Positions 1 to 7,496 of a stretch of DNA of 34,455 nucleotides are shown here, piece by piece. The notes under the pieces are model-generated. The model was given only the letters and a program-made list of their open reading frames with translations. It did not search any database and was not told the DNA's origin. Source of the stretch: Acidimicrobiaceae bacterium (GTDB taxonomy: Bacteria > Actinomycetota > Acidimicrobiia > Acidimicrobiales > UBA8190); NCBI GenBank assembly GCA_003453695.1, contig DMNK01000132.1:20125-54579 (forward strand), in the 5' to 3' direction. Position 1 is the first letter of the stretch; the number at the start of each line of letters is the position of its first letter. Both the position numbers and the translations under genes were made by a program.

Positions 1-470
1 ACACCGGTCGCCGCCCGCCACGGTCCCCACGGGGAGGCGCGTACCAACCGGCGCAGCTCGGCGGCGGCCCGTGCCTCGTGTCCGGCTTCGTCGGCGAGGA
101 CCGTGTCCACGAAGGCGGCCGTCTCCTCGTCCACCACCCGGCGCAGCCACACCAGCAGGTCGGTGGCGATGCCCTCGCCCAGGAAGTCGGCCACCGCGGC
201 GCGCAGTGCGTCGTCGTCGGGGGGACGGTCGTGGAAGCGGTCGAGCGCCGGCCGGAACGGCGCCATGGCGCGCTCGGGGTCGGCGCCCAGGGCCCGCAGC
301 CGCCGCACGAAGCCGCGGTGGTGGCGCAGCTCTTCGGCGGCGATGGTGCGCCACACGCGCCGTTCACACTCGTCGGTGGCTGCGGCGGCTCGCTCCGCCG
401 CCTTGTCGTGCGCCTTCTGCTCGCCGTAGGCGATGGCGCCCAGCACCGAGATGAGGGCGGTGTCGGCCAT
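1..470 (-). CDS. Ferritin-like diiron-fold protein, C-terminal end cut by window edge
   Basis: The ATG at 470-468 is preceded by a clear AAAGGAG ribosome site, and the frame is open to base 1, giving about 156 residues before the window ends. The protein is mostly helical and carries the ferritin-like metal pattern: E17 in GEQKAHDKA, E47-x2-H50 in AAEELRHH, an acidic DEETAAF helix, and a second E-x2-H in ADEAGHEAR. Family knowledge suggests a four-helix diiron protein related to the tRNA-hydroxylase/rubrerythrin superfamily; its substrate cannot be read from sequence. It starts 26 bases after the stop of the GMC oxidoreductase, so it is probably the third gene of the operon starting at 3666. 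An oxidase that makes peroxide next to a diiron protein would suit peroxide or iron handling, but that is inference. Confidence 0.75.
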   Translation of the reverse strand, partial: MADTALISVLGAIAYGEQKAHDKAAERAAAATDECERRVWRTIAAEELRHHRGFVRRLRALGADPERAMAPFRPALDRFHDRPPDDDALRAAVADFLGEGIATDLLVWLRRVVDEETAAFVDTVLADEAGHEARAAAELRRLVRASPWGPWRAATG

Positions 471-496
471 GACGCTCCTTTCCGGGGGGACGCCCG

Positions 497-2437
497 TCAC
501 GCCTGCACCGTGGCCGCGACGGCGGGCGCATCGTGGCCGGCCGCGTCCGACGCGCCCAGCCGGGCGGCGAGGCGCCCCGACAGGGCCAGGGCCACGGCCA
601 TGATCGTCACCTGTGGATTCACCTCGGCGCAGCCCGGCAGGGTGGAGGCGTCCATCACCCACAGCCGCTCGACACCGCGCAGCGCTCCGTCGGGTCGCAA
701 CGGAAAGCGACGGGCGTCGGCACCGGCGGCGGCGGTGCCGCAGGGGTGGAAGGCGGCCACGTGCATGCGCCGGGGGTCGGCCAGGGCCACGGCGTGGTCG
801 AGCTCGTCGGTCGACCGCACCCGGGGCATGGCGGGGATGCCGGTCAGGACCTCGGTGGCGCCGGCTGCGAACAGGATCCGTCCCATGATGCCGACGGCGC
901 GGACGAGACGCCGCCCGTCGGCCCGGTCCAGGTCGTAGCGGAGCAGCGGGCGCCGGCGCCCGTGCACGCGCCCCACCGGCCGGTCGGCCACCATGGCTCC
1001 GAGCGACGCCAGGTGCTCTGCGCCCTCCAGCTCTCGCAGCAGCCCCGGCCCCACCCCGGGCAGCTCCATCGTCCCCATCCCGGGCGGGGTGGCGGTGGCC
1101 TCGATCAGGATCCCGTCCGACTGGTGGAACTCCTCGACCGCCGCGCTCTGCAGGACGCCCTGCCATGCCACCACGGGCTCCTCGAAGCGGCCCGACACCC
1201 CGACGGCGGGATGCACGGCCAGGTTGCGACCCAGGTACGGATGGCCGCCGAGCCGGCTGCGGCGCAGGAGGGGAGGAGTCTCGGTCGCCCCGGCGCTCAC
1301 CACCACGGCGGCGTCGGCCCGCACCGTGAACAGTGTCCCGTCCCGACGGCGCGCCAGCACCCCGGTGGCTCGGCCCCGCTCCACCACCACGCGCTCGACT
1401 CTGGCATCGGAGAGGATCTGCGCTCCCGCCGCGCAGGCGTCGGGGAGGGCGTTCAGGTGGACCCCGAACTTGGCGTTGCGGGGGCAGCCGATGGCGCACT
1501 GACAGCACCCCCCGCATCCCGGGGCGTTGCGCATGAGCGGACCGGCGCGCCAGCCGAGCGTGTCGGCGCCCGCCAGGGCCAGGGCCCCGTTGCGTCCCAT
1601 GACGGCGGCGGGCACGGCGCCGACCTGGAGCATCTCCCACACCTCGTCGAGAGCGGCGTCGAAGCGGGAGGGATCGGCCCAGTCCAGCCCGGCCTGGTCC
1701 CGCCACCGCTCGAGCACCGGCTCGGGGGTGCGATAGCAGGTGCCCGAGTTGACCAGGGTCGTCCCCCCCACGCCTCGCCCGACGGGCAGCATCACCGGCG
1801 GCCGTCCCAAGGCGGCGGTGGCGCCGCCGTCGCGATAGAGCCCGGCGAATCGCTCGAGTGGCGCGGTGCTCCGGAACTCCTCGACGCCGTGGCGGCGCCC
1901 CTCTTCGAGCACGAGCACCGACATCCCGGCGCGGGCCAGCGTGCGGGCGGTCACCGCTCCTCCCGCCCCTGACCCGACCACGGCCACGTCGACCCGGCTC
2001 CAGCTGGGCCAGTGCGACGACGAGGTCACCCGGAGCTCGGCGTCGGGGCGGGGCGGCGGCCCGGCGTTGGCGGCGGCGGCCACCAGGGCGGAAGCCGCAC
2101 GCGACCCGTGCACCAACAGGACCAGCGCCTTGAGCCCGTCCAGGCCCAGGCCGACGGGCCCGACCCCGTGCAACGACCGCCACAGGGCGGCGCGCTCTTC
2201 GGCGGTGCGCCGCGACAGGACGCGCCCGGAGCTCACCAGCGAGCACACCTCGAGGGCGAGGGCTCCTCCCACCGCAGCACCGGTGACCGGCGCCGGCTGG
2301 CGCGCCAGGAAGTCCGACAGTGCCGCCGACAGTCCCGCCGGATCCGGCCCGCCGTTCTCGGCAGGAAGGAGTGTGGCGCACAGCCCGGTCAGCGCTCGGG
2401 CCCGGACACCCGTCAGTTGTGTCGAACCTCGCTCCAC
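497..2437 (-). CDS. GMC-family FAD oxidoreductase with fused N-terminal small-subunit-like domain
   Basis: I place the start at GTG 2437, six bases after an AAAGG ribosome site; it overlaps the end of the upstream dehydrogenase by 25 bases, and the frame further upstream is only a shadow of that gene. Length is about 646 residues. Residues 1-140 resemble the gluconate 2-dehydrogenase subunit 3 family. The FAD Rossmann motif GSGAGG is at 155-160. A Cys-rich segment lies at 308-318 (C308, C311, C312, C314, C318). The C-terminal GMC domain has HPCGTA and EVNPQVTI, supplying the usual His and Asn. Relatives include long-chain alcohol oxidases and Rv0492c-type proteins, so oxidation of a hydrophobic alcohol or sterol is likely. 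The acyl-CoA context supports that, but the substrate is not determined. Confidence 0.85.
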   Translation of the reverse strand: MERGSTQLTGVRARALTGLCATLLPAENGGPDPAGLSAALSDFLARQPAPVTGAAVGGALALEVCSLVSSGRVLSRRTAEERAALWRSLHGVGPVGLGLDGLKALVLLVHGSRAASALVAAAANAGPPPRPDAELRVTSSSHWPSWSRVDVAVVGSGAGGAVTARTLARAGMSVLVLEEGRRHGVEEFRSTAPLERFAGLYRDGGATAALGRPPVMLPVGRGVGGTTLVNSGTCYRTPEPVLERWRDQAGLDWADPSRFDAALDEVWEMLQVGAVPAAVMGRNGALALAGADTLGWRAGPLMRNAPGCGGCCQCAIGCPRNAKFGVHLNALPDACAAGAQILSDARVERVVVERGRATGVLARRRDGTLFTVRADAAVVVSAGATETPPLLRRSRLGGHPYLGRNLAVHPAVGVSGRFEEPVVAWQGVLQSAAVEEFHQSDGILIEATATPPGMGTMELPGVGPGLLRELEGAEHLASLGAMVADRPVGRVHGRRRPLLRYDLDRADGRRLVRAVGIMGRILFAAGATEVLTGIPAMPRVRSTDELDHAVALADPRRMHVAAFHPCGTAAAGADARRFPLRPDGALRGVERLWVMDASTLPGCAEVNPQVTIMAVALALSGRLAARLGASDAAGHDAPAVAATVQA

Positions 2438-3666
2438 GGCACGCCTTTGTCCACCTCGACGTCGCGTGGCAACCCGAGGATGCGTTCTGCCATCTGGTTG
2501 CGCAGGACCTCTGAGGTTCCGCCTTCGATGGTGTTGGCCCGCGCCCGCAGGAAGGTCTGGGCCCGGGCCTCGGGCCCGCTGTCGCCGGGCATCCAGGCCA
2601 CCGCACCGAGGCCGTTGGCGTCCACGGCGAAGCTGGATCGGCGCTGGTTGTACTCGGCGTTGAACACCTTGTTCACCGCCCCCTCGGGGCCGGGCTGGTC
2701 CCCGCGCAAGCGGGCGGAGTTGGCTCGGAAGGCCGTGATCTCCTTCACCTGGGACTCGATGTAGAACTGCGCCAGGCGCTGGCGTACGACGGGGTCGCTG
2801 CGGTGGGGGATGCTCTCCACATAGTTCGTCCACGGGTCGCGCCGGACGCCTCCCATGAACGAAACCGGATCGAGCGACACGCCCGCCAGCGCCACGCGCT
2901 CGTTCATCAAGGTGGTGCGGGCGCACCGCCATCCGTCGCCCACCGCTCCCACCCGGTTCCGGTCCGGGATGCGCACGTCGGAGAAGAACACCTCGTTGAA
3001 CTCCGACGACCCGGTCAGCTGCTTGAGCGGGCGCACCTCCACGCCGGGCGCCTTCATCTCCACGATGAAGTAGGTGAGCCCTTCGTGCTTGGCTGCCTCC
3101 GGGTCCGTGCGGGCCAAGAGCATGCCGAACGTGGCGAACTGGGCGATGGTGGTCCATACCTTCTGACCGTTCACCACCCACTCGTCCCCGTCGCGCACCG
3201 CCCGGGTGGACAGCGACGCCAGGTCGGACCCCGAGCCGGGCTCGCTGAACAGCTGGCACCAGATCTCCTCGGCCGAGAGGATCTTGCGCAGGTAGCGCTC
3301 CTTCTGCTCCTCGGTACCGTGGTCGATGAGGGTGGGCCCGGCCAGCCCCACGCCGAGCAGGTTGATCGACACGGTGGGCAGGCGATGGCGCTGCAGCTCC
3401 GAGCGGATCACCTGTTGCATCCACACCTCACCCGACATCCCGCCGTATGCCTTGGGCCACAGCGGCGCCGCGTAGGGGCTGCGTCCGATGGTCCCCTGCC
3501 AGGCGAACGGGTTGAAGCCCGATGCCGCCCTCAGCTTCTCGAGCGTCCCGTCGTCGCCGGCGGCGACGGCGTCCACCCAGCCGGCGGGCAGCGCGTCGGC
3601 CAGCCACGACCGGAACTCGTCACGGAATCGGCGCTGGGCCGGTGCGTCCTCGATCTGCCACCGCAT
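2413..3666 (-). CDS. Acyl-CoA dehydrogenase (FadE-type)
   Basis: The start is ATG 3666 (MRWQIEDAPAQ), eight bases after GGAGG; the frame continues upstream but without a ribosome site and across the operator. The 417-residue protein has the full acyl-CoA dehydrogenase fold: helical N-terminus, FAD/substrate motifs CQLFSEPGSGSD and GQKVWTT, and the C-terminal RARANTIEGGTSEVLRN. The Glu of LMNERVAL lies where isovaleryl-CoA dehydrogenase carries its base, and the MCAD-type base position holds Gly. The enzyme should make a 2-enoyl-CoA and pass electrons to ETF. It closely resembles the product of 19696-20913. It is the first gene of the leftward operon with the GMC oxidoreductase, and diverges from the thioesterase gene across operator site A. 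Confidence 0.92.
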   Translation of the reverse strand: MRWQIEDAPAQRRFRDEFRSWLADALPAGWVDAVAAGDDGTLEKLRAASGFNPFAWQGTIGRSPYAAPLWPKAYGGMSGEVWMQQVIRSELQRHRLPTVSINLLGVGLAGPTLIDHGTEEQKERYLRKILSAEEIWCQLFSEPGSGSDLASLSTRAVRDGDEWVVNGQKVWTTIAQFATFGMLLARTDPEAAKHEGLTYFIVEMKAPGVEVRPLKQLTGSSEFNEVFFSDVRIPDRNRVGAVGDGWRCARTTLMNERVALAGVSLDPVSFMGGVRRDPWTNYVESIPHRSDPVVRQRLAQFYIESQVKEITAFRANSARLRGDQPGPEGAVNKVFNAEYNQRRSSFAVDANGLGAVAWMPGDSGPEARAQTFLRARANTIEGGTSEVLRNQMAERILGLPRDVEVDKGVPWSEVRHN

Positions 3667-3699
3667 CGGTCGCGCCTCCGGGGCTCGTGGGGGACACCG

Positions 3700-3720
3700 G
3701 TAAACTGATTCGTCAATCAG
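3700..3720 (+). promoter_or_regulatory. Operator-like site A in divergent promoter
   Basis: The inverted repeat CTGATT-CGTC-AATCAG occupies 3705-3720. Bases 3700-3719 are the exact reverse complement of 7442-7461 (20 of 20). A -10-like TAAACT (3701-3706) overlaps the left edge and points toward the thioesterase at 3747. The site lies between two divergent genes. The 6+4+6 geometry suits a small dimeric repressor such as a TetR-family protein, but no regulator gene is present in the window, so the identity is inference. Confidence 0.65.
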
Positions 3721-3746
3721 CAGCGCCAGTGTAGGGGAGGCCATCC

Positions 3747-4202
3747 ATGGCGACCAGCGGGACGGGCACCGAGGGGGGCCTGTCCGAGCAGCAGCAGCAG
3801 GCCATGCGCCAGGCGGTGCCCGAGACCATGCTGGCCACGCCCTATCTCTCGTGGCTGGGCCTGCACTTCGAGCGCTACGAGCCCGACGACGTCGTCATGC
3901 GCCTCACCTTCAGGCCCGAGTTGACCAACGACGGCACCTACTATCACGGCGGGGTGGTGGCGGCCGCCCTCGACACCGCCGGTGCCGCGGCGGCGTGGTC
4001 CAACCACGACTTCAACAAGGGAGTGCGCGCCTCCACCGTGGCTATGTCGCTTCAGTACGTGGGGGCGGCCAAGCAGAGCGACTTGGTCTGTCACGGACGC
4101 GTGGTGCGGCGCGGCAAGGAGCTCACCTTCATCGAGATCACCGCCACCGACGCGGCGGGGTCCGTGGTGGCCCACGGCGTGCAGACCTACCGGATCGTCT
4201 GA
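3747..4202 (+). CDS. PaaI-family hotdog thioesterase
   Basis: The ATG follows a GGGGAGG ribosome site by six bases. The 151-residue protein has the hotdog-fold pattern of PaaI-type acyl-CoA thioesterases: HGGVVAAALDTAGAAAA at 67-83 with the conserved HGG and Asp76, followed by the strand-rich half ending in GVQTYRIV. The expected role is hydrolysis of stalled acyl- or aryl-CoA thioesters to release CoA. It is transcribed alone from the divergent promoter with site A and ends four bases before the convergent zinc dehydrogenase gene. A thioesterase sharing an operator with catabolic acyl-CoA genes fits overflow control of the CoA pool; its specificity is unknown. Confidence 0.85.
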   Translation: MATSGTGTEGGLSEQQQQAMRQAVPETMLATPYLSWLGLHFERYEPDDVVMRLTFRPELTNDGTYYHGGVVAAALDTAGAAAAWSNHDFNKGVRASTVAMSLQYVGAAKQSDLVCHGRVVRRGKELTFIEITATDAAGSVVAHGVQTYRIV

Positions 4203-4206
4203 ACGG

Positions 4207-5352
4207 TCACGCGCTCTCGGAGGCGTCGTCTCGCCACGGCTCCACCACCCCGTGCACGGGGGCGTCGTGCTCGCCCTCTCCCGCCATGTCGGCGAGCAGC
4301 TCGGCGACGGCGTCCAGGCCCACTCGGCGGCGGGGCAGCTCTGCGAAGGGGTAGCGGCCCGATGCCAGCATGCTGAGCGCTTGGCGGTAGGCGGCGGCGT
4401 CGACGCCGAGCGCGCCCAGGATGCGCAGCTCCTTGTACACGATGTGGTCCGGCCAGAACCCCGGGGTCTCCGCCGAGCCGCGTGTCCCGGCCACCACGAC
4501 AGTGCCGCCGGGACGGGCCAGCGACACGGCCTGGCCCAGCGCGGCAGGCGCCTTGGCCGTGACGTCCACGACGACGTCGGCCAGTCGACCCACCGCCTTG
4601 GTGAGCACGGAGACGGCGTCCTCGGCCTCCACGTCGACCACCAGGTCGGCACCGAAGCGCTTGGCCAGGCTCAGACGCTGCGCGTCCCGCTTCCCGAGTC
4701 CGGTGACGAGGACGGTGGCGGCGCCGGCGTCTTTGGCGGCGGCCACGGCGGCAAGGCCGCGGATCCCCGGCCCGAGGACACACACGACGTCGCCCGGCCC
4801 CGTTCCCGGCAGGGTGACGGCCCACCGGACGCCGGCGCCTAGGGGATTGAACACGGTGGCCAGCACGGGGTCGAGTCCTGCCGGCACGCGGTGGAGCAAC
4901 GTGTCGGGGCTCAGGTACTGGTACTGGGCGTACCCGCCCCACAGCCCCGGTGACTTTTCCACGGGGACGAAGCCGTACATGTCGCTGATGCCGTGCACGG
5001 CGCAGCGGCGATAGTCACCGGCCAGGCAGGGGCCGCACACCCGGCACGACTGGAACACCTCGACCGCCACCCGGTCTCCCACCTCCACTCCCCATCGCCC
5101 GGCGGCGCGCACCCCCAGCGCCTCGATCGTCCCCACCGTCTCGTGGCCGGGGACGAAGGCGAAGCCGGCGGGGAGGTGCCCGGTGAACTGCTCGTGGTCG
5201 GTGCCGCACAGCCCGCACGCCTCCACCTTGAGCAGGGCGTCGTCGGGCCCCACGCCGGGCACCTCGAGCGTCGTGCGCACCAGCCGGCGGGGGGACTCGA
5301 GCACGAGGGCGTCGCCCTGCGCGCTCTCGCCGCGCCCGGGCCGTCCGATCAT
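4207..5352 (-). CDS. Zinc-dependent medium-chain alcohol dehydrogenase
   Basis: The start ATG 5352 overlaps the stop of the upstream hydrolase as ATGA, implying translational coupling; the open frame above it is a shadow. The 381-residue protein has a GroES-like domain with catalytic zinc ligands C49 (in CGLCGTD), H70 and E71 (VPGHETVG), and the structural zinc lobe C103, C106, C109, C117. The nucleotide-binding domain begins with GPGIRG near 205. The family oxidises secondary or primary alcohols, or sugars, with NAD(P). It is the last gene of the leftward set that starts at 7425, so it probably acts on the same compound as the flavoprotein and hydrolase. The specific substrate is not recognisable. 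Confidence 0.88.
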   Translation of the reverse strand: MIGRPGRGESAQGDALVLESPRRLVRTTLEVPGVGPDDALLKVEACGLCGTDHEQFTGHLPAGFAFVPGHETVGTIEALGVRAAGRWGVEVGDRVAVEVFQSCRVCGPCLAGDYRRCAVHGISDMYGFVPVEKSPGLWGGYAQYQYLSPDTLLHRVPAGLDPVLATVFNPLGAGVRWAVTLPGTGPGDVVCVLGPGIRGLAAVAAAKDAGAATVLVTGLGKRDAQRLSLAKRFGADLVVDVEAEDAVSVLTKAVGRLADVVVDVTAKAPAALGQAVSLARPGGTVVVAGTRGSAETPGFWPDHIVYKELRILGALGVDAAAYRQALSMLASGRYPFAELPRRRVGLDAVAELLADMAGEGEHDAPVHGVVEPWRDDASESA

Positions 5353-6299
5353 GGTGCCTGCAGGACGCGCATGGTGGCACGGGCGCCTGCGGGCGTGTCG
5401 AGGGCGAGCAGTCGCCGCCGCCGCTCCGCCACGTCGTCGAGGAAGCGCCGTCCCGAGGCCAGATAGCGCAAGACGTCGGCCTGGCCCTGAGGCCGCGGCA
5501 GCATCCAGGAATGGCCGCCCGGCACCCACTGCACGTCCAAGCCCGTGACCGCGGTGAACTCCTCGGCGGTGGCGGGGGTGCAGATGCGGTCGAAGCAGCC
5601 CCACACCCCGAACACGGGCACGCCGGCCCGCACCACCTGGGCCAGCTCGTCGCGCATGTCGATGGTCATGAGCATGGCGCCGACGGGCAAGGTCCGGCCC
5701 ATGGCCCGGATGTTGCGCCTGGCGTCGGGCCACAGCCCCCGCATGGTCGAGGAGAGTCGCCGGCCGATGAGGAGGTCGGGCGAATCGAGCACCGCCGCCG
5801 CCATGAGCTCCGTCACCGAGGCCACGTCCGGCAGCATCGGGCCGAGGAGGCGCACGATGGGGCCGTGCCGGTCGCGCCAGGCCGGAGTGGCGGCGCCGTC
5901 GCGGTAGACGATGCCCAAGGTGCGCTCGGGATGGTCGACGGCGAATTGGACGGCCACGGCCCCGCCCATGGAGTGCCCGAGGAACAGCGTGCGCTCCACG
6001 CCGAGCAGGTCGAGCAGGGCGGCCACCTGGGCGGTGATCTCCCTGATGTTGACCTTCTCCCACGGCAGGGGGTCGCTGCCGGCGAAGCCGGGCAGGCTGG
6101 GGTTGACCATGCGCCAGCCGAAGGTGGAGGCCAGGTGGCTGCTCTCGCGCCAGTACATCCCCCCGCCGGCGAAGTACCCGTGCACGTTCACCGCCCAGAT
6201 CGGGGACGAGCCCGGCCCCTCGGGCCCGGCTGCGTCCTCGTTGTCGGAGACGGCGAAGCGCACGCGCCGCCCGTCGACGACGGCCCGCTCAGGGACCAT
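5349..6299 (-). CDS. Alpha/beta-fold hydrolase
   Basis: The catalytic machinery is clear: the oxyanion segment NVHGYFAGG, nucleophile elbow GHSMGG (Ser110 from this start), an acid in WGCFDRICTP and the His of VPGGHSWM. I prefer ATG 6299 because the family homology begins at VPERAVVDGRRVRF; an in-frame GTG at 6407 would add 36 Arg/Ser-rich residues. Neither has a good ribosome site, so the start is uncertain. Such enzymes cleave esters, lactones or C-C bonds (meta-cleavage products). It sits between the nitronate-monooxygenase-like gene (about 150 bases upstream) and the alcohol dehydrogenase (4-base overlap), so all three are likely cotranscribed. Confidence 0.85.
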   Translation of the reverse strand: MVPERAVVDGRRVRFAVSDNEDAAGPEGPGSSPIWAVNVHGYFAGGGMYWRESSHLASTFGWRMVNPSLPGFAGSDPLPWEKVNIREITAQVAALLDLLGVERTLFLGHSMGGAVAVQFAVDHPERTLGIVYRDGAATPAWRDRHGPIVRLLGPMLPDVASVTELMAAAVLDSPDLLIGRRLSSTMRGLWPDARRNIRAMGRTLPVGAMLMTIDMRDELAQVVRAGVPVFGVWGCFDRICTPATAEEFTAVTGLDVQWVPGGHSWMLPRPQGQADVLRYLASGRRFLDDVAERRRRLLALDTPAGARATMRVLQAP

Positions 6300-6450
6300 G
6301 CGCACCGGAGGCGAGCCTCGGCGCCGTCCCCACGACCACGGGAGCAATCCGCCGTCCGCGACGGACGTTGAGGTGGAGCGACCTGAAGGGGAAGCGGCGC
6401 GCTTCACGTCGGTGTCGAGCCTACCCCCCGACGTTGGTCGAACTGCGTCT

Positions 6451-7425
6451 TCAGGCGCGCACCGTCATGTCGTCGACTCTGGCCATCGCCGCTTCGGCTT
6501 CCGTGACGAAACGGTGAACCAGCTCGGCGGCCGGAACGAGCTCCCCGATGCCGCCCACGCCCTGGCCGGCCGGATAGCACTCGAGTGACGTGTCGACGTC
6601 GGCGGTGTTCTCGTCGCCGCCCAAGTGGAACGCCTTGTCGCCGATGGAGCGTCCCAGCTGGACGGGGAAGGGCTGAAGGTCGTCGCTGTGCTCTTCGAAG
6701 AACCGGGTGTATTCGTTGCGCACCACCCGCATGGTCTTGCCCGAGTAGGCCCGGCTGATGACGGTGCCGTCCTCGGCGGACCGAAGAAGGGCGTCTTTGT
6801 ACCCGAGCACCGAGCGCGCCTCGGGCGTGGCGATGAACCGTGTGCCCACCCACACCCCCTCCGCGCCCAGCGCCAGGGCGGCGGCCAGACCCCGCCCGTC
6901 GAAGATCCCGCCGGCGGCCACCACGGGCACGTGGTCTCCGACGGCGTCGACGATCTGGGGAACCAACGGCATGGTGGCGACGAGGCCGGTGTGGCCACCT
7001 GCTTCGGTTCCCTGGGCCACCACGATGTCGCAGCCGGCGTCGACGGCTCGTCGGGCGTGCGCCACCTTGCCGCACATGTTGACCACGAGCAGCCCGTGGC
7101 GATGGCATAGCTCGACGACCTGCGTGGGCACACCCAGGCCCGCCACGAACACCGATGCTCCGCCTTGGATGACGAGCTCCACCTGCTGGACCATGTCGGC
7201 GGGCATGGCGGTGAGCAGGTCGACCCCGAAGGGCTTGTCGGTGCGGGCGCGCACCTCGGCCATCTCGGCGACCATCCGGTCGTTGGACATGGTCGAGGCG
7301 CCCAGGCAGCCGAAGCCGCCCGCCTCCGACACCGCCGCCACCAGCTGGTGGTAGGAGACCCCGCCCATCCCGGCCAGCATCACGGGGTGGTCGACGCCGA
7401 GGAGGTCGGTGAGTCGGGTGCGCAT
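6451..7425 (-). CDS. Nitronate monooxygenase / 2-nitropropane dioxygenase-like FMN protein
   Basis: The ATG 7425 follows a GGAGAGG ribosome site. The 324-residue TIM-barrel protein carries GTEAGGHTG (catalytic-type His145), then AAGGIFDG (170-177) and ALGAEGVWVGTRF, which bind the FMN phosphate. Actinobacteria use members of this family in steroid ring degradation (IpdC, Rv3553), where they act as flavin reductases on CoA thioesters rather than on nitroalkanes. The surrounding acyl-CoA genes make that type of role more likely than nitronate oxidation, but this is inference. It is the first gene of the leftward operon controlled from operator site B, whose -10-like TAAACT reads toward this start. 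Confidence 0.85.
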   Translation of the reverse strand: MRTRLTDLLGVDHPVMLAGMGGVSYHQLVAAVSEAGGFGCLGASTMSNDRMVAEMAEVRARTDKPFGVDLLTAMPADMVQQVELVIQGGASVFVAGLGVPTQVVELCHRHGLLVVNMCGKVAHARRAVDAGCDIVVAQGTEAGGHTGLVATMPLVPQIVDAVGDHVPVVAAGGIFDGRGLAAALALGAEGVWVGTRFIATPEARSVLGYKDALLRSAEDGTVISRAYSGKTMRVVRNEYTRFFEEHSDDLQPFPVQLGRSIGDKAFHLGGDENTADVDTSLECYPAGQGVGGIGELVPAAELVHRFVTEAEAAMARVDDMTVRA

Positions 7426-7440
7426 GGGCCCTCTCCCTAG

Positions 7441-7461
7441 TTGATTGACGAATCAGTTTAC
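7441..7461 (-). promoter_or_regulatory. Operator-like site B, inverted copy of site A
   Basis: TGATTGACGAATCAGTTTAC at 7442-7461 equals the reverse complement of 3700-3719. The arms TGATT and AATCA flank GACG; the outermost pair of site A is lost here (T at 7441). On the minus strand the order is TAAACT, operator, then 16 bases to the ATG of the flavoprotein at 7425, mirroring site A. The + strand gene (GH31) begins at 7497, so this is also a divergent regulatory region. Confidence 0.65.
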
Positions 7462-7496
7462 GTAGCCGGACGGCCCGGCCGCCATCGAGCCTCGTA

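Noticed and set aside
2438..3424. Long open minus-strand frame that would extend the GMC protein to about 975 residues
   Set aside because: It runs antiparallel in frame over the well-conserved acyl-CoA dehydrogenase and has low-complexity Arg/Gly/Pro sequence; a good ribosome site precedes GTG 2437.
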